Positions 1 through 6,806 of a DNA stretch of 9,635 bases are shown in pieces. The stretch is from Desulfobacterales bacterium (lineage in GTDB: Bacteria; Desulfobacterota; Desulfobulbia; Desulfobulbales; BM004), in NCBI GenBank assembly GCA_012974315.1, contig JAAXQI010000084.1:1-9635 (forward strand). Direction: 5' to 3'. Below the pieces are notes generated by a model. It searched no databases, was not told the origin of the DNA, and worked only from the letters and a program-made list of their open reading frames with translations. A program made the translations under genes and the position numbers. How positions within the stretch are numbered: the first letter of the stretch is position 1; every line of letters begins with the position of its first letter.

Positions 1-7
1 TACATAT

Positions 8-11
8 GGAG
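8..11 (+). promoter_or_regulatory. Shine-Dalgarno that decides the start of the MucR-like gene
   Basis: GGAG lies 9 nt before the ATG at 21. This favours that start over the ATG at 6, whose upstream region is outside the window. The resulting N-terminus, MGKSLVEMAADII, is also the usual beginning of MucR-family proteins. Confidence 0.5.
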
Positions 12-20
12 AAAAAAGGT

Positions 21-494
21 ATGGGCAAATCACTCGTTGAAATGGCTGCCGATATTATTCAGTCACAGTGCAATTCAACAAACATGACGGCTGAAGAGAT
101 TACACTTTCCCTGCAAAATACATTTAATACATTGCTCATGCTTCAGACTGCAGAGGTTCAAGCAACTCACGAAGGAATTTCCGGGGCAGGAACAAAAGTA
201 AAGACAAGCATTGCTTTATCTCCTGAAAAATCCCTGCAAAAGAATAAAGTGATTTGCATGGAATGTGGCGAGGAATTCAAGATGTTATCCCCCAAACATC
301 TTAAGTCCCATGGTCTGACCAGCAGAGAGTATCGTGTCAAACATGGATTCTCTCTCCGCCAGCCTCTCTGCGCCAAATCCTTGTCTGATAAACGGAAAAA
401 AGCTGGCAAGGCGAGAGGCCTTCCTGACAATTTACGAAAAGCAATAGCTCAAAGAAAAAAACGTACTTCAAAGACGAGCACAAAGAAAAAATAA
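21..494 (+). CDS. MucR/Ros-family zinc-finger transcriptional regulator
   Basis: This is a 157-residue protein if translated from ATG 21; ATG 6 would add five residues. The N-terminal half (about 1-45) is a helical segment beginning MGKSLVEMAADII, which in this family serves oligomerisation. Next comes a Ros-type C2H2 finger, CMECGEEFKML...HLKSH, with C79, C82, H93 and H97. After the finger is the family signature HGLTSREYRVKHGF. The tail is strongly basic, ending KKRTSKTSTKKK. MucR/Ros proteins are small DNA-binding regulators, often H-NS-like, that prefer AT-rich targets and frequently control surface or envelope genes and their own promoter. The targets here are unknown; the AT-rich non-coding DNA directly downstream is one candidate. 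No terminator is visible after the stop. The family call is firm and the regulatory role is inferred. Confidence 0.88.
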   Translation: MGKSLVEMAADIIQSQCNSTNMTAEEITLSLQNTFNTLLMLQTAEVQATHEGISGAGTKVKTSIALSPEKSLQKNKVICMECGEEFKMLSPKHLKSHGLTSREYRVKHGFSLRQPLCAKSLSDKRKKAGKARGLPDNLRKAIAQRKKRTSKTSTKKK

Positions 495-685
495 CTCCAG
501 CGGGATTTATCTTTTACCATCTTCCGGCACCAGCATGTCACTCCAGAAGTTGCTCTTTTGTTATTATCAAAGAAGACAATTTTGCAAACAATTAATATTA
601 CAGTTATCTGGACAGATTCCCTGTAAAGTTGTATTTACCCATTTTCAGTCTTGCAAACAGTACGCTTTTACCTGAATACAGTTTT

Positions 686-705
686 TACAATATGTCAGTA
701 TTGTA
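686..705. repeat. 20-bp inverted repeat, operator-like
   Basis: The arms TACAATA and TATTGTA are perfect 7-bp reverse complements separated by TGTCAG. The left arm overlaps the best available -35-like hexamer, TTTACA at 684-689. The spacing and symmetry suit a dimeric regulator. The stem is AT-rich and no T-run follows, so it does not look like a terminator. Confidence 0.45.
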
Positions 706-721
706 GAGAATGTATTTTAGT

Positions 722-733
722 TATTAATTAATA
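722..733. repeat. 12-bp perfect AT palindrome before murI
   Basis: TATTAATTAATA is exactly self-complementary and ends 35 nt before the murI start. It overlaps the second copy of the AATTAATATT repeat. TpA-rich DNA of this kind is the preferred target type of MucR/Ros proteins, but short AT palindromes also arise by chance in AT-rich spacers. Confidence 0.3.
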
Positions 734-768
734 TTCAGACCCAAAAACAAAATCATTTCATTACGATC

Positions 769-1551
769 ATGATTGGAATTTTCGATTCAGGAGTCGGGGG
801 CATGACTGTTGCCCGTGCAGTGGAGACCTTGCTTCCTGATCTACAGATCATATATTATGGAGACCTGGCAAGGACGCCTTACGGAAACAAGAGTCCTGAA
901 ACTATTATTGAGTACGCAATCAATAATACCGAGTTTCTCCTTGATCATGGTGCACAAGCGATAATCATCGCCTGTAATTCAGCATCAAGTGTTGCCTCAG
1001 AGATCCTCAGACAAAAGTTTGATATCCCAATTTTCGAGGTTATCACACCGGCAGTTGAGCAAGCGGTAGCAGCCACCAGTTCAGGGAACATAGGCGTTAT
1101 TGGCACCCGTGCCACTATCCGCAGTGAAATTTATGACAAAAAAATAAAGCAAAAAGCTCCCGAACTCAGAGTTTTTTCCATAGCCTGCCCTTTACTGGTG
1201 CCGCTAGTTGAAGAAGGCTGGATAGATACCCGTGAAACTAAAATGATACTCAGGAAATACCTGGCCCCCCTGAAACAAAAACAGATTGATACACTTGTCC
1301 TCGGCTGCACACATTATCCCCTGCTGAAAGATCTTATTCAACATCGTGTGGGAAAAAAAAGGATCAGACTGATTGACTCCTCCATAGAGGTTGCATTAAC
1401 ATTACAGACATACCTGAATGAAAACCCTGATTTTTGCAAAACCCTTCAGTATGGTGGTGCAAACACGTATTTTGTTTCTGATATCACGAAAGCTGCAATC
1501 ATTACTGCAGAAAAAATATTTGGCCGTCATATTGATTTGATAAAGGTTTAA
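769..1551 (+). CDS. murI: Glutamate racemase
   Basis: MurI converts L-glutamate to D-glutamate for peptidoglycan precursors in the cytoplasm, with no cofactor, using two cysteines as acid/base catalysts. The 260-residue length is normal for the family. The visible signatures are GIFDSGVGGMTV at the N-terminus (D6, S7), the substrate motif YYGDLARTPYGNKS (29-42), the first catalytic motif IACNSAS with C69, and the second, LVLGCTHYPLL, with C180 and H182. ATG 769 gives the family-standard N-terminus, and an in-frame stop lies at 718-720. There is no clear Shine-Dalgarno before it, so initiation may be weak. The stop lies 6 nt before the lolA start, which suggests co-transcription with lolA. Confidence 0.97.
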   Translation: MIGIFDSGVGGMTVARAVETLLPDLQIIYYGDLARTPYGNKSPETIIEYAINNTEFLLDHGAQAIIIACNSASSVASEILRQKFDIPIFEVITPAVEQAVAATSSGNIGVIGTRATIRSEIYDKKIKQKAPELRVFSIACPLLVPLVEEGWIDTRETKMILRKYLAPLKQKQIDTLVLGCTHYPLLKDLIQHRVGKKRIRLIDSSIEVALTLQTYLNENPDFCKTLQYGGANTYFVSDITKAAIITAEKIFGRHIDLIKV

Positions 1552-1557
1552 CAGACA

Positions 1558-2289
1558 ATGACTTATTCTTCTTTTTACCCCTGCCTGCATTCTGCTATCA
1601 TGCAGAAACCTCTCTGCCGAATCTTCATCTTGCTCCTGATCCCAGGCTTATTTCTTTTACCAGTACAGGTCGCGGCTCAACCAATGGATTCCATTGAGAT
1701 TGCCCAAAAACTGCAAAGTACATATGAAAAAGCCACTAATCTGGTTGCTGATTTTACTCAAACAACATCAATGCAATTCAGCGAGCGCGTCCGACAAGGT
1801 TCAGGCTCCATGATATTTCTCAAACCAGGTCATATGCGTTGGGATTATACTGCACCTGATCATCAGGTTCTCGTAAGTGATGGTGAATCCATCACCATGT
1901 ATTTTGAAAAAAATAATCAAATGATAATCAGTGATGCAAAAGACTACCTGCAGTCAGATGTCACTTACTCTCTTTTTACCGGCACAGGAAACATACTTAA
2001 AGATTTTGATATTTCTGAACCGGATTTTGAAAATGACGAGGAGGATTTCTATCTTATCAAGCTCATCCCCAAATCAACACATCCCCATGTCTCTTATCTA
2101 CATGCCTGGGTCACTGATGGAACCTTTCTGCTGAAACATCTACGGATTGTTGACCATTTTGATACTGTTACTGATCTCTTTTTTGAAAGTGTTCAAATTG
2201 ATTCTAACTCATACGGAGGCCTGGAAATCACGAAAGATCTTTTTTCTTTCTCACCTCCGGCCAACACTGAAATCATTAAACAGTATTAA
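1558..2289 (+). CDS. lolA: Outer-membrane lipoprotein carrier LolA
   Basis: LolA is the periplasmic chaperone that takes lipoproteins released by LolCDE and delivers them to the outer membrane. The 243-residue product has a signal peptide with hydrophobic core IFILLLIPGLFLLPV and a likely cleavage after V38-A39-A40. The mature part has the LolA pattern: an amphipathic start (IAQKLQSTYEKATNLVADFTQ), then GSGSMIFLKPGHMRWDYTAPDHQVLVSDG, the characteristic strand segment with the conserved MRWDY-like core. ATG 1558 has AAAGG 11 nt upstream (1542-1546) but gives a long n-region. ATG 1600 (MQKPLCR...) would give a more typical signal peptide but has no Shine-Dalgarno. The gene sits between murI and the radical SAM gene in one envelope-linked run. 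The sequence does not show a linked lolB. Confidence 0.9.
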   Translation: MTYSSFYPCLHSAIMQKPLCRIFILLLIPGLFLLPVQVAAQPMDSIEIAQKLQSTYEKATNLVADFTQTTSMQFSERVRQGSGSMIFLKPGHMRWDYTAPDHQVLVSDGESITMYFEKNNQMIISDAKDYLQSDVTYSLFTGTGNILKDFDISEPDFENDEEDFYLIKLIPKSTHPHVSYLHAWVTDGTFLLKHLRIVDHFDTVTDLFFESVQIDSNSYGGLEITKDLFSFSPPANTEIIKQY

Positions 2290-2299
2290 CTGTTATTCC

Positions 2300-2305
2300 T
2301 GAGAG
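2300..2305 (+). promoter_or_regulatory. Shine-Dalgarno for the TTG start of the radical SAM gene
   Basis: TGAGAG stands 6 nt before the TTG at 2312. It abuts the other in-frame TTG at 2306, so the 2312 start has the better spacing. The first in-frame ATG (2372) lies inside the conserved strand RINLISMPWA and would truncate the domain. Confidence 0.4.
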
Positions 2306-2311
2306 TTGATT

Positions 2312-4177
2312 TTGAACTCAAAAAAAGCACCTGCCCCCAGAAATTCTCCTACGAGAATCAATTTAATATCCATGCCATGGGCCCTGTTTAACAGGCCATC
2401 CATACAGCTTGGAACATTAAAATCATATCTTGCAACCAGAACCAATTGGCTTACGGTTGACACGACACATCCCTATCTCGAGGTTGCCTCAATTCTGGGA
2501 ACGGAATTATATCATTGGATTAGCCAGAATCCATGGGTCAGTGAATCATTATATGCTCCTCATATCTTTCCTGAAATGAAGAAATCTGCTGAAGCACTGG
2601 CAACGGATTATGCTTCAAAATCCGGCGCAGAAATTAATACATTATTTAATTTTAATCAGATACATGAAAAATTAGAGGTTCAGCTCAGAAATTGGATCAG
2701 CAGTTACGACTGGTCACAGTATAAAATTGTAGGTTTTTCTGTCTGTTTCAACCAGCTTCTTGCCTCACTTGCTGCAGCCAGATTAATTAAGAAAAAATTT
2801 CCTCATGTATCAATTGTTTTTGGCGGCTCTTCGTGTGTTGCTGCTGCCGGCAAATCTATCCTCGAAACATTCGACTTCGTAGATTTTGTTATCCAGGGAG
2901 AAGGGGAAAAAGATCTTTTGGAACTTTGTGAGTACATTTCCGGGCGGTGCGACAATTTTCCTCAAAATATTCTTTCTGCAAAACCATCCCAGCATGATTC
3001 CAATTTAAATGAGCCTGCTGTCAGCTCCCAATTGCCTTCGCTGGAGGCACTAACTGTTCCTGATTATGATGATTATTTTTCAGACCAGAAAAAATGGTTC
3101 CCTGAAAACCCGTTTATTCCGGTTCTTCCTGTAGAGTTTTCCCGGGGTTGCTGGTGGAACAAATGCGCCTTTTGCAATCTTAATCTGCAGTGGTGCGGAT
3201 ATCGTAATAAAAAAGCTTCACAAATGATCGAAGAAGTTACAACCCTATCCGCAAAGTATGGTTGTCTTGATTTCACATTCACAGACAATATGATTCCCCC
3301 GCAGGAATCTTTGCATTTCTTCAGGCGCACAAGTGAACTTCATGTTGATTTCAGTTTTTTTGCCGAAATCCGATCCATAGGTGAAAAAAAATCTATTGCA
3401 GACATTTTTTCTCTCTACCGAAGCGGAGGGCTTTCGACAATACAGGTGGGCATTGAATCACTCAGCAATACCCTGCTGAAAAAAATGCATAAAGGAGTCA
3501 GTGTCATTGAAAATATTGCTACCATGCGGGCTGCCCATGAACACTCACTTAAACTGGAAGGGAATCTGATTATTCAATTTCCAGGCTCCACACAATCTGA
3601 AGTTGATGAAACACTTGAGAACCTTGATTACGTTTTTCCATATAGCCCGTTAACCAATGCAGCCTTTTTCCTGGGACATGATAGTCCTGTCTATATCAGC
3701 CCTGAAAAATTTGGCATAAAGGCTATACTTAACCACGCAAACAATATAAAACTCTTCCCCAAAGAGGTTCTGGAAAAGTTAAACCTCATTGTCCGTGATT
3801 ACAGGGGAGACCGGACATACCAGAAAAAAATATGGCAGCCTGTTCTTGCCAAAATAAAAAAATGGCATGAATATCACGAAAAGAGAAAAATAAGCGCACA
3901 GCACAAGCCTCTTTTGTGCTATAGGGATGGAGGCGACTTCCTGCTGGTACGACAGGAATTAATTGACACCACAATTTTAAACCATAGATTTAAAGGCGCA
4001 TCCCGGCAAATCTACTTATTCTGTACCCAGATAAGAACGGACACAGAATTATTTGATAAATTCCCGACAATCTCCCAGCATAAAATTCTTGTTTTTCTCT
4101 CTGAACTCGAGAAAAAGAGACTTGTTTTTTCAGATAAAAACAGATACCTGGCACTAGCAATACACAGCACTTTTTGA
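2312..4177 (+). CDS. Cobalamin-binding-type radical SAM enzyme, RiPP-maturation-like
   Basis: The product is 621 residues from TTG 2312; TTG 2306 adds two. Domains in order: an N-terminal Rossmann-like B12-binding region starting at INLISMPWALFNRPSIQLG, with a second part at YKIVGFSVCFNQ...VFGGSS and a GEGE turn (about 137-200); a radical SAM TIM barrel opened by SRGCWWNKCAFC (C280, C285, C288) and containing AEIR and VGIES (379-383); and a C-terminal domain (about 531-621) with YRDGGDFLLVR and a basic helical end, as in RiPP maturation radical SAM protein 1 relatives. Such enzymes bind [4Fe-4S] and SAM, and some perform radical C-methylation using cobalamin. The cluster motif is CX4CX2C, not the usual CX3CX2C. 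No DxHxxG cobalamin-ligand motif is seen. No precursor peptide, peptidase or exporter is nearby, so the RiPP role is doubtful and the substrate unknown. It starts 16-22 nt after lolA and is probably co-transcribed. Confidence 0.85.
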   Translation: MNSKKAPAPRNSPTRINLISMPWALFNRPSIQLGTLKSYLATRTNWLTVDTTHPYLEVASILGTELYHWISQNPWVSESLYAPHIFPEMKKSAEALATDYASKSGAEINTLFNFNQIHEKLEVQLRNWISSYDWSQYKIVGFSVCFNQLLASLAAARLIKKKFPHVSIVFGGSSCVAAAGKSILETFDFVDFVIQGEGEKDLLELCEYISGRCDNFPQNILSAKPSQHDSNLNEPAVSSQLPSLEALTVPDYDDYFSDQKKWFPENPFIPVLPVEFSRGCWWNKCAFCNLNLQWCGYRNKKASQMIEEVTTLSAKYGCLDFTFTDNMIPPQESLHFFRRTSELHVDFSFFAEIRSIGEKKSIADIFSLYRSGGLSTIQVGIESLSNTLLKKMHKGVSVIENIATMRAAHEHSLKLEGNLIIQFPGSTQSEVDETLENLDYVFPYSPLTNAAFFLGHDSPVYISPEKFGIKAILNHANNIKLFPKEVLEKLNLIVRDYRGDRTYQKKIWQPVLAKIKKWHEYHEKRKISAQHKPLLCYRDGGDFLLVRQELIDTTILNHRFKGASRQIYLFCTQIRTDTELFDKFPTISQHKILVFLSELEKKRLVFSDKNRYLALAIHSTF

Positions 4178-4185
4178 ATGGTAAC

Positions 4186-4207
4186 TATCTCTTAGAGATA
4201 ATATAAT
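4186..4207 (+). promoter_or_regulatory. Promoter -10 box with abutting palindrome, upstream of the S1 gene
   Basis: A perfect TATAAT occurs at 4202-4207. Directly before it is the 15-bp palindrome TATCTCTTAGAGATA (4186-4200; 7-bp arms around one central base), which fills the -35/-10 spacer. No good -35 hexamer is found at 16-18 nt spacing. This fits a regulated promoter whose operator overlaps the polymerase site, with a leader of roughly 50-55 nt. It sits in the 91-bp gap after the radical SAM gene. Confidence 0.5.
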
Positions 4208-4257
4208 AAATATCCACATCAAAACTTTAATTCCTGATCCTAAACTGAATACATATT

Positions 4258-4265
4258 AAGGTGAT
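4258..4265 (+). promoter_or_regulatory. Strong Shine-Dalgarno of the S1-domain gene
   Basis: AAGGTGAT is a near-perfect anti-16S match ending 3 nt before ATG 4269. It is the strongest ribosome-binding site on the + strand here, consistent with an abundant protein. Confidence 0.7.
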
Positions 4266-4268
4266 CTT

Positions 4269-5480
4269 ATGTCAGACAATTCTTCAAATCATGAAACTTT
4301 TGCAGATTTATTCAAAGATGATGGTCCTCCCAAAAAACAGCTCACACCCGGACAAAAGATTAATGCAGTTGTGGTAGATGTTGCCCAGGATTCCATTTTT
4401 CTTGATGTTGGCGAGAAAAGCGAAGGCTTCGTTGACCGGAAAGAGTTTGAAGATGAAACCGGTAACCTGACCGTTAAGACAGGAGACACCATCGAAGTAT
4501 ACTTCCTGTCTGCCGCCCGAAATGAGATGCTTTTTACAACCAGGATCGGCGGTGGTTCAACATCACGCGCTCACCTTGAAGAAGCCTATAATAACCGCAT
4601 TCCCCTGGAAGGTTTTGTCGAAAAAGAGATTAAAGGCGGATTTGAAGTCACAATTGCCGGAAATGTCAGGACATTCTGCCCCTTTTCGCAGATGGATATT
4701 AGACGTATTGCAGATTCTGAAGATTATGTTGGCCAGCATATGCTTTTTAAAATTACAGAGTACGGGGAAAATGGCCGCAATATAATTCTTTCCCATCGGG
4801 TTATTTTAGAAGAGGAGAGAGAAGAAAAACGTGAGCTCCTCAAGGAAACCCTTAAAGAAGGTATGACTGTGAAGGGGACGATCACCTCAATACAAAAATT
4901 TGGCGCCTTTGTGGATATTGACGGCATAGAGGGGCTAATCCCTATCTCTGAGATCGGCTGGTCGAGGATTGAAGATATCAAGGAGATACTCAATGAAGGA
5001 CAGGATGTTGAAGTAGTAACCCTGAAGCTCGATTGGGAGAATGAGCGATACGCTTTCAGCCTTAAACAGACCCTTGCCGATCCCTGGGATAGCGTTTCAC
5101 AGAAACTCCCTGTTGGCTCTTCTCATTCAGGCACTGTAGTTCGGCTGACAAAATTTGGAGCTTTTGTAAATCTTGCTGAAGGTATTGACGGTCTTATCCA
5201 TATTTCCAAACTCGGTGGCGGCAGGCGGATTAATCATCCTAAAGAAGTTTTGGAAGAAGGCCAGAATGTTGAGGTGAAGATCGAGGATATTAATACGGAT
5301 GAGAAGCGTTTATCTCTCACCCTGGTTGGTGAAATGACCGAAGAGGAATCCGATTCTGCCACTGAAAAAAAAGATATAAAAGAGTTTCAGGCAAAACAGG
5401 AGAAGTCTGCTGCCATCACCTCTATGGGTACACTTGGAGAAATTCTCAAGGCAAAAATGAAAGAGAAGGCAAAGAAGTAA
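4269..5480 (+). CDS. Four-S1-domain RNA-binding protein (ribosomal protein S1-like)
   Basis: This 403-residue acidic protein consists of four consecutive S1 (OB-fold) RNA-binding domains at about 26-92, 109-177, 197-267 and 281-352. Domains 3 and 4 are the clearest, with KFGAFVDIDGIEGLIPISEIGW and KFGAFVNLAEGIDGLIHISKL. Domain 1 carries the typical DSIFLDVGEKSEGFV, and domain 2 is more divergent. After domain 4 comes a charged linker and a basic end with the family-like MGTLGEILKAK. Canonical proteobacterial S1 has six domains and about 550 residues, so this is a shorter form comparable to Bacillus YpfD-type or accessory S1 proteins. It may act in translation, mRNA handling or RNA stability; whether the genome has a separate six-domain rpsA cannot be told from here. 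It has its own promoter-like region and a strong Shine-Dalgarno, and it is followed 22 nt later by an unknown gene. Confidence 0.92.
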   Translation: MSDNSSNHETFADLFKDDGPPKKQLTPGQKINAVVVDVAQDSIFLDVGEKSEGFVDRKEFEDETGNLTVKTGDTIEVYFLSAARNEMLFTTRIGGGSTSRAHLEEAYNNRIPLEGFVEKEIKGGFEVTIAGNVRTFCPFSQMDIRRIADSEDYVGQHMLFKITEYGENGRNIILSHRVILEEEREEKRELLKETLKEGMTVKGTITSIQKFGAFVDIDGIEGLIPISEIGWSRIEDIKEILNEGQDVEVVTLKLDWENERYAFSLKQTLADPWDSVSQKLPVGSSHSGTVVRLTKFGAFVNLAEGIDGLIHISKLGGGRRINHPKEVLEEGQNVEVKIEDINTDEKRLSLTLVGEMTEEESDSATEKKDIKEFQAKQEKSAAITSMGTLGEILKAKMKEKAKK

Positions 5481-5502
5481 CTGCCTGACAGGAAGGAAAT
5501 GA

Positions 5503-5904
5503 ATGATGTTCAACCAAATGGTTTCTGATCTGAAGCTTGGTATTCTTCCTGAAGAGTATCCACTTCGCAAGCGTTTTGAAGCCGCAATTATTAAAAAAAT
5601 GGGAGTCATAAGGACCCCGTATTCTTTCTGGCCTGCTGATAGAAAGATTAATCCTTCTACCAAGGAACTCCTTTGGGCCTCAGTACTTTTAAATGATCAA
5701 GAAAATTACAGAATGATAGAGGCATTTATTTCTACCGAACTTGAAGAAAAATTGAGGGCAAGGGGATTACAGAACAGCGGCAATGACCTTACGCATATGG
5801 CAGAACAAACCTTGCAGGATTATATCGCAGAGTTTCTCGGGTTGGCACCATCAGAAACATTCAAAAAAATTCTTCAACAAAAGGTCGCGGCAATCACACA
5901 ATAA
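5503..5904 (+). CDS. Conserved-looking protein of unknown function, 133 residues
   Basis: I do not recognise a family. The product is soluble and apparently mostly helical, with no cysteine, no signal peptide and no membrane segment. The most distinctive segment is YPLRKRFEAAIIKKMGVIRTPYSFWPADRKINPSTKELLWASVLLND. The second half (about 65-133) looks like amphipathic helices. It is real rather than a chance frame: there is an excellent Shine-Dalgarno (AGGAAGGA at 5490-5497), a tandem start ATGATG (5503 or 5506, with 5 or 8 nt spacing), ordinary amino-acid use, and only a 22-nt gap after the S1-domain gene. The position suggests co-expression with, and perhaps a function related to, the S1 protein. 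That link is inference from position alone. Confidence 0.75.
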   Translation: MMFNQMVSDLKLGILPEEYPLRKRFEAAIIKKMGVIRTPYSFWPADRKINPSTKELLWASVLLNDQENYRMIEAFISTELEEKLRARGLQNSGNDLTHMAEQTLQDYIAEFLGLAPSETFKKILQQKVAAITQ

Positions 5905-5961
5905 CTCCATTATCATCTCAGGTTGCCAGGCTCCACATTCGATGCCCACGTAGAATTCTTA
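5905..5961. other. Convergent intergenic gap without an obvious terminator
   Basis: The 57 bp separate the ends of the 133-residue gene (+) and rlmB (-). I see no GC-rich hairpin with a T-run in either direction, so termination may be Rho-dependent, or transcripts may overlap at their 3' ends. Confidence 0.4.
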
Positions 5962-6801
5962 TTACTTGTATTTTGCCGTTCTCTGCCGAACTGTTTCAAA
6001 AAGAATTATTCCTGCAGCCACAGATGCATTCAAAGAATCCAGTGAACCGTGCATAGGTATGGAAATGTACATGTCACAACATTCAGCTACCAGAGGACGC
6101 AATCCCTTTCCTTCACTCCCGATCACCAGACATGCAGGTACAGTCAAGTCTGTCTCATAAACTGGTTGTGATGAATCTTTAGCAGTCCCGAATATCCAGA
6201 TTCCTTCCTCTTTCAACACTTTGAAACTGCTTACCAGATTGGTTACCCTGCATATGTCAAGATGAAACGCAGCACCTGCCGATACTTTAACTACAGTTCC
6301 AGTAATGAAGGCACTTCGATCTTTAGGAAGAATAAGTCCGTTCACACCTGCTGCGACTGCAGAACGAATTATGGCGCCCAGATTATGCGGATCCTGTATT
6401 GAATCAAGAGCGAGCAAAAGCGGAGGCTTGTCACTTTTTTTCAACTTGGCCAGTAGTTCTTCCAGGGCAAGTATCGGCAGGACAATCCTGGCCGAAACCC
6501 CTTGGGATTGTTCCCGCTCTAAAGAGCCGGAATATTTCCTGTACGTTCCTTCTGATGCTGGTTGGCCGAGGGTCACTGGAACGCGATTTTGCTTCGCCAT
6601 TTCCAATAACTCTTCCAGGCGCAACCCTTTCTTGTCCTTCTCAACAAAAATTTCCTTAACACAATGAGGATTTGCCTTGAGAGCTTCCAAAACAGAGTGA
6701 ATCCCTCCAACAAATAAATCTTTGGGGGGAGCAGTACGATGCTGGGGCTTTTTTGATTGTATGTTTTTTTTCCGGGATCTTTGGGGAGGAGATTGGGACA
6801 T
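5962..6801 (-). CDS. rlmB: 23S rRNA (guanosine-2'-O)-methyltransferase RlmB (TrmH/SpoU family)
   Basis: RlmB uses SAM to 2'-O-methylate a guanosine of the 23S peptidyl-transferase region (G2251 in E. coli). The 279-residue product has a basic, disordered N-terminal extension (1-25), a substrate-binding domain (about 28-105, starting DLFVGGIHSVLEAL, with QGVSA near its end) and a SPOUT knot domain. The knot has motif 1 DSIQDPHNLGAIIRSA (N140, R146), motif 2 VIGSEGKGL (226-234) and motif 3 IPMHGSLDSLNASVAAG (248-264). I chose the ATG at 6801 because AGGA lies 5 nt before it and it starts just after the gmk stop. A longer frame opening at 6870 would overlap gmk by more than 60 nt and has no comparable signal. 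RlmB as opposed to another TrmH-type enzyme is likely but not proven. It is the last gene of the yicC operon. Confidence 0.92.
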   Translation of the reverse strand: MSQSPPQRSRKKNIQSKKPQHRTAPPKDLFVGGIHSVLEALKANPHCVKEIFVEKDKKGLRLEELLEMAKQNRVPVTLGQPASEGTYRKYSGSLEREQSQGVSARIVLPILALEELLAKLKKSDKPPLLLALDSIQDPHNLGAIIRSAVAAGVNGLILPKDRSAFITGTVVKVSAGAAFHLDICRVTNLVSSFKVLKEEGIWIFGTAKDSSQPVYETDLTVPACLVIGSEGKGLRPLVAECCDMYISIPMHGSLDSLNASVAAGIILFETVRQRTAKYK

Positions 6802-6806
6802 GGGAT

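Larger units (their letters stand above)
495..768 (+). promoter_or_regulatory. Repeat-rich non-coding region upstream of murI
   Basis: This 274-bp stretch has no convincing gene. It holds several small structures: direct repeats TTGCAAACA at 582-590 and 651-659; direct repeats AATTAATATT at 590-599 and 726-735; the 12-bp imperfect palindrome ATCTGGACAGAT (5-bp arms) at 606-617; a 20-bp inverted repeat at 686-705; and the perfect palindrome TATTAATTAATA at 722-733. It most likely carries the promoter and operators of the murI-lolA-radical SAM run. The only promoter guess is weak: TTTACA at 684-689 with GAGAAT at 706-711, 16 nt apart. No rho-independent terminator for the upstream gene is apparent. 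Confidence 0.5.

Noticed and set aside
549..578. CTTTTG-TTATTAT-CAAAG as terminator of the MucR-like gene
   Set aside because: The arms do not match without a bulge, the stem is short and AT-rich, and there is no T-tract.
535..675. A 46-codon frame on the + strand with four cysteines, tempting as a precursor peptide
   Set aside because: It has no Shine-Dalgarno and overlaps repeats that look regulatory. Its composition is like translated spacer DNA, and it lies 1.6 kb from the radical SAM gene with two genes between.
4186..4200. Reading the palindrome after the radical SAM gene as a terminator
   Set aside because: It has only one unpaired central base, so a real hairpin would have a 5-bp AT-rich stem, and no T-run follows. 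An operator reading fits better.
4178..4268. Possible RiPP precursor next to the radical SAM gene
   Set aside because: The 91-bp gap contains promoter-like elements and the S1 gene ribosome site. It has no start codon followed by a meaningful short frame, and there is no room upstream either (about 16-22 nt after lolA).
5310..5663. 117-codon open frame on the - strand across the end of the S1 gene and the start of the unknown gene
   Set aside because: It runs antisense to two genes that have good ribosome sites. Its cysteine- and leucine-rich composition is typical of a shadow frame.
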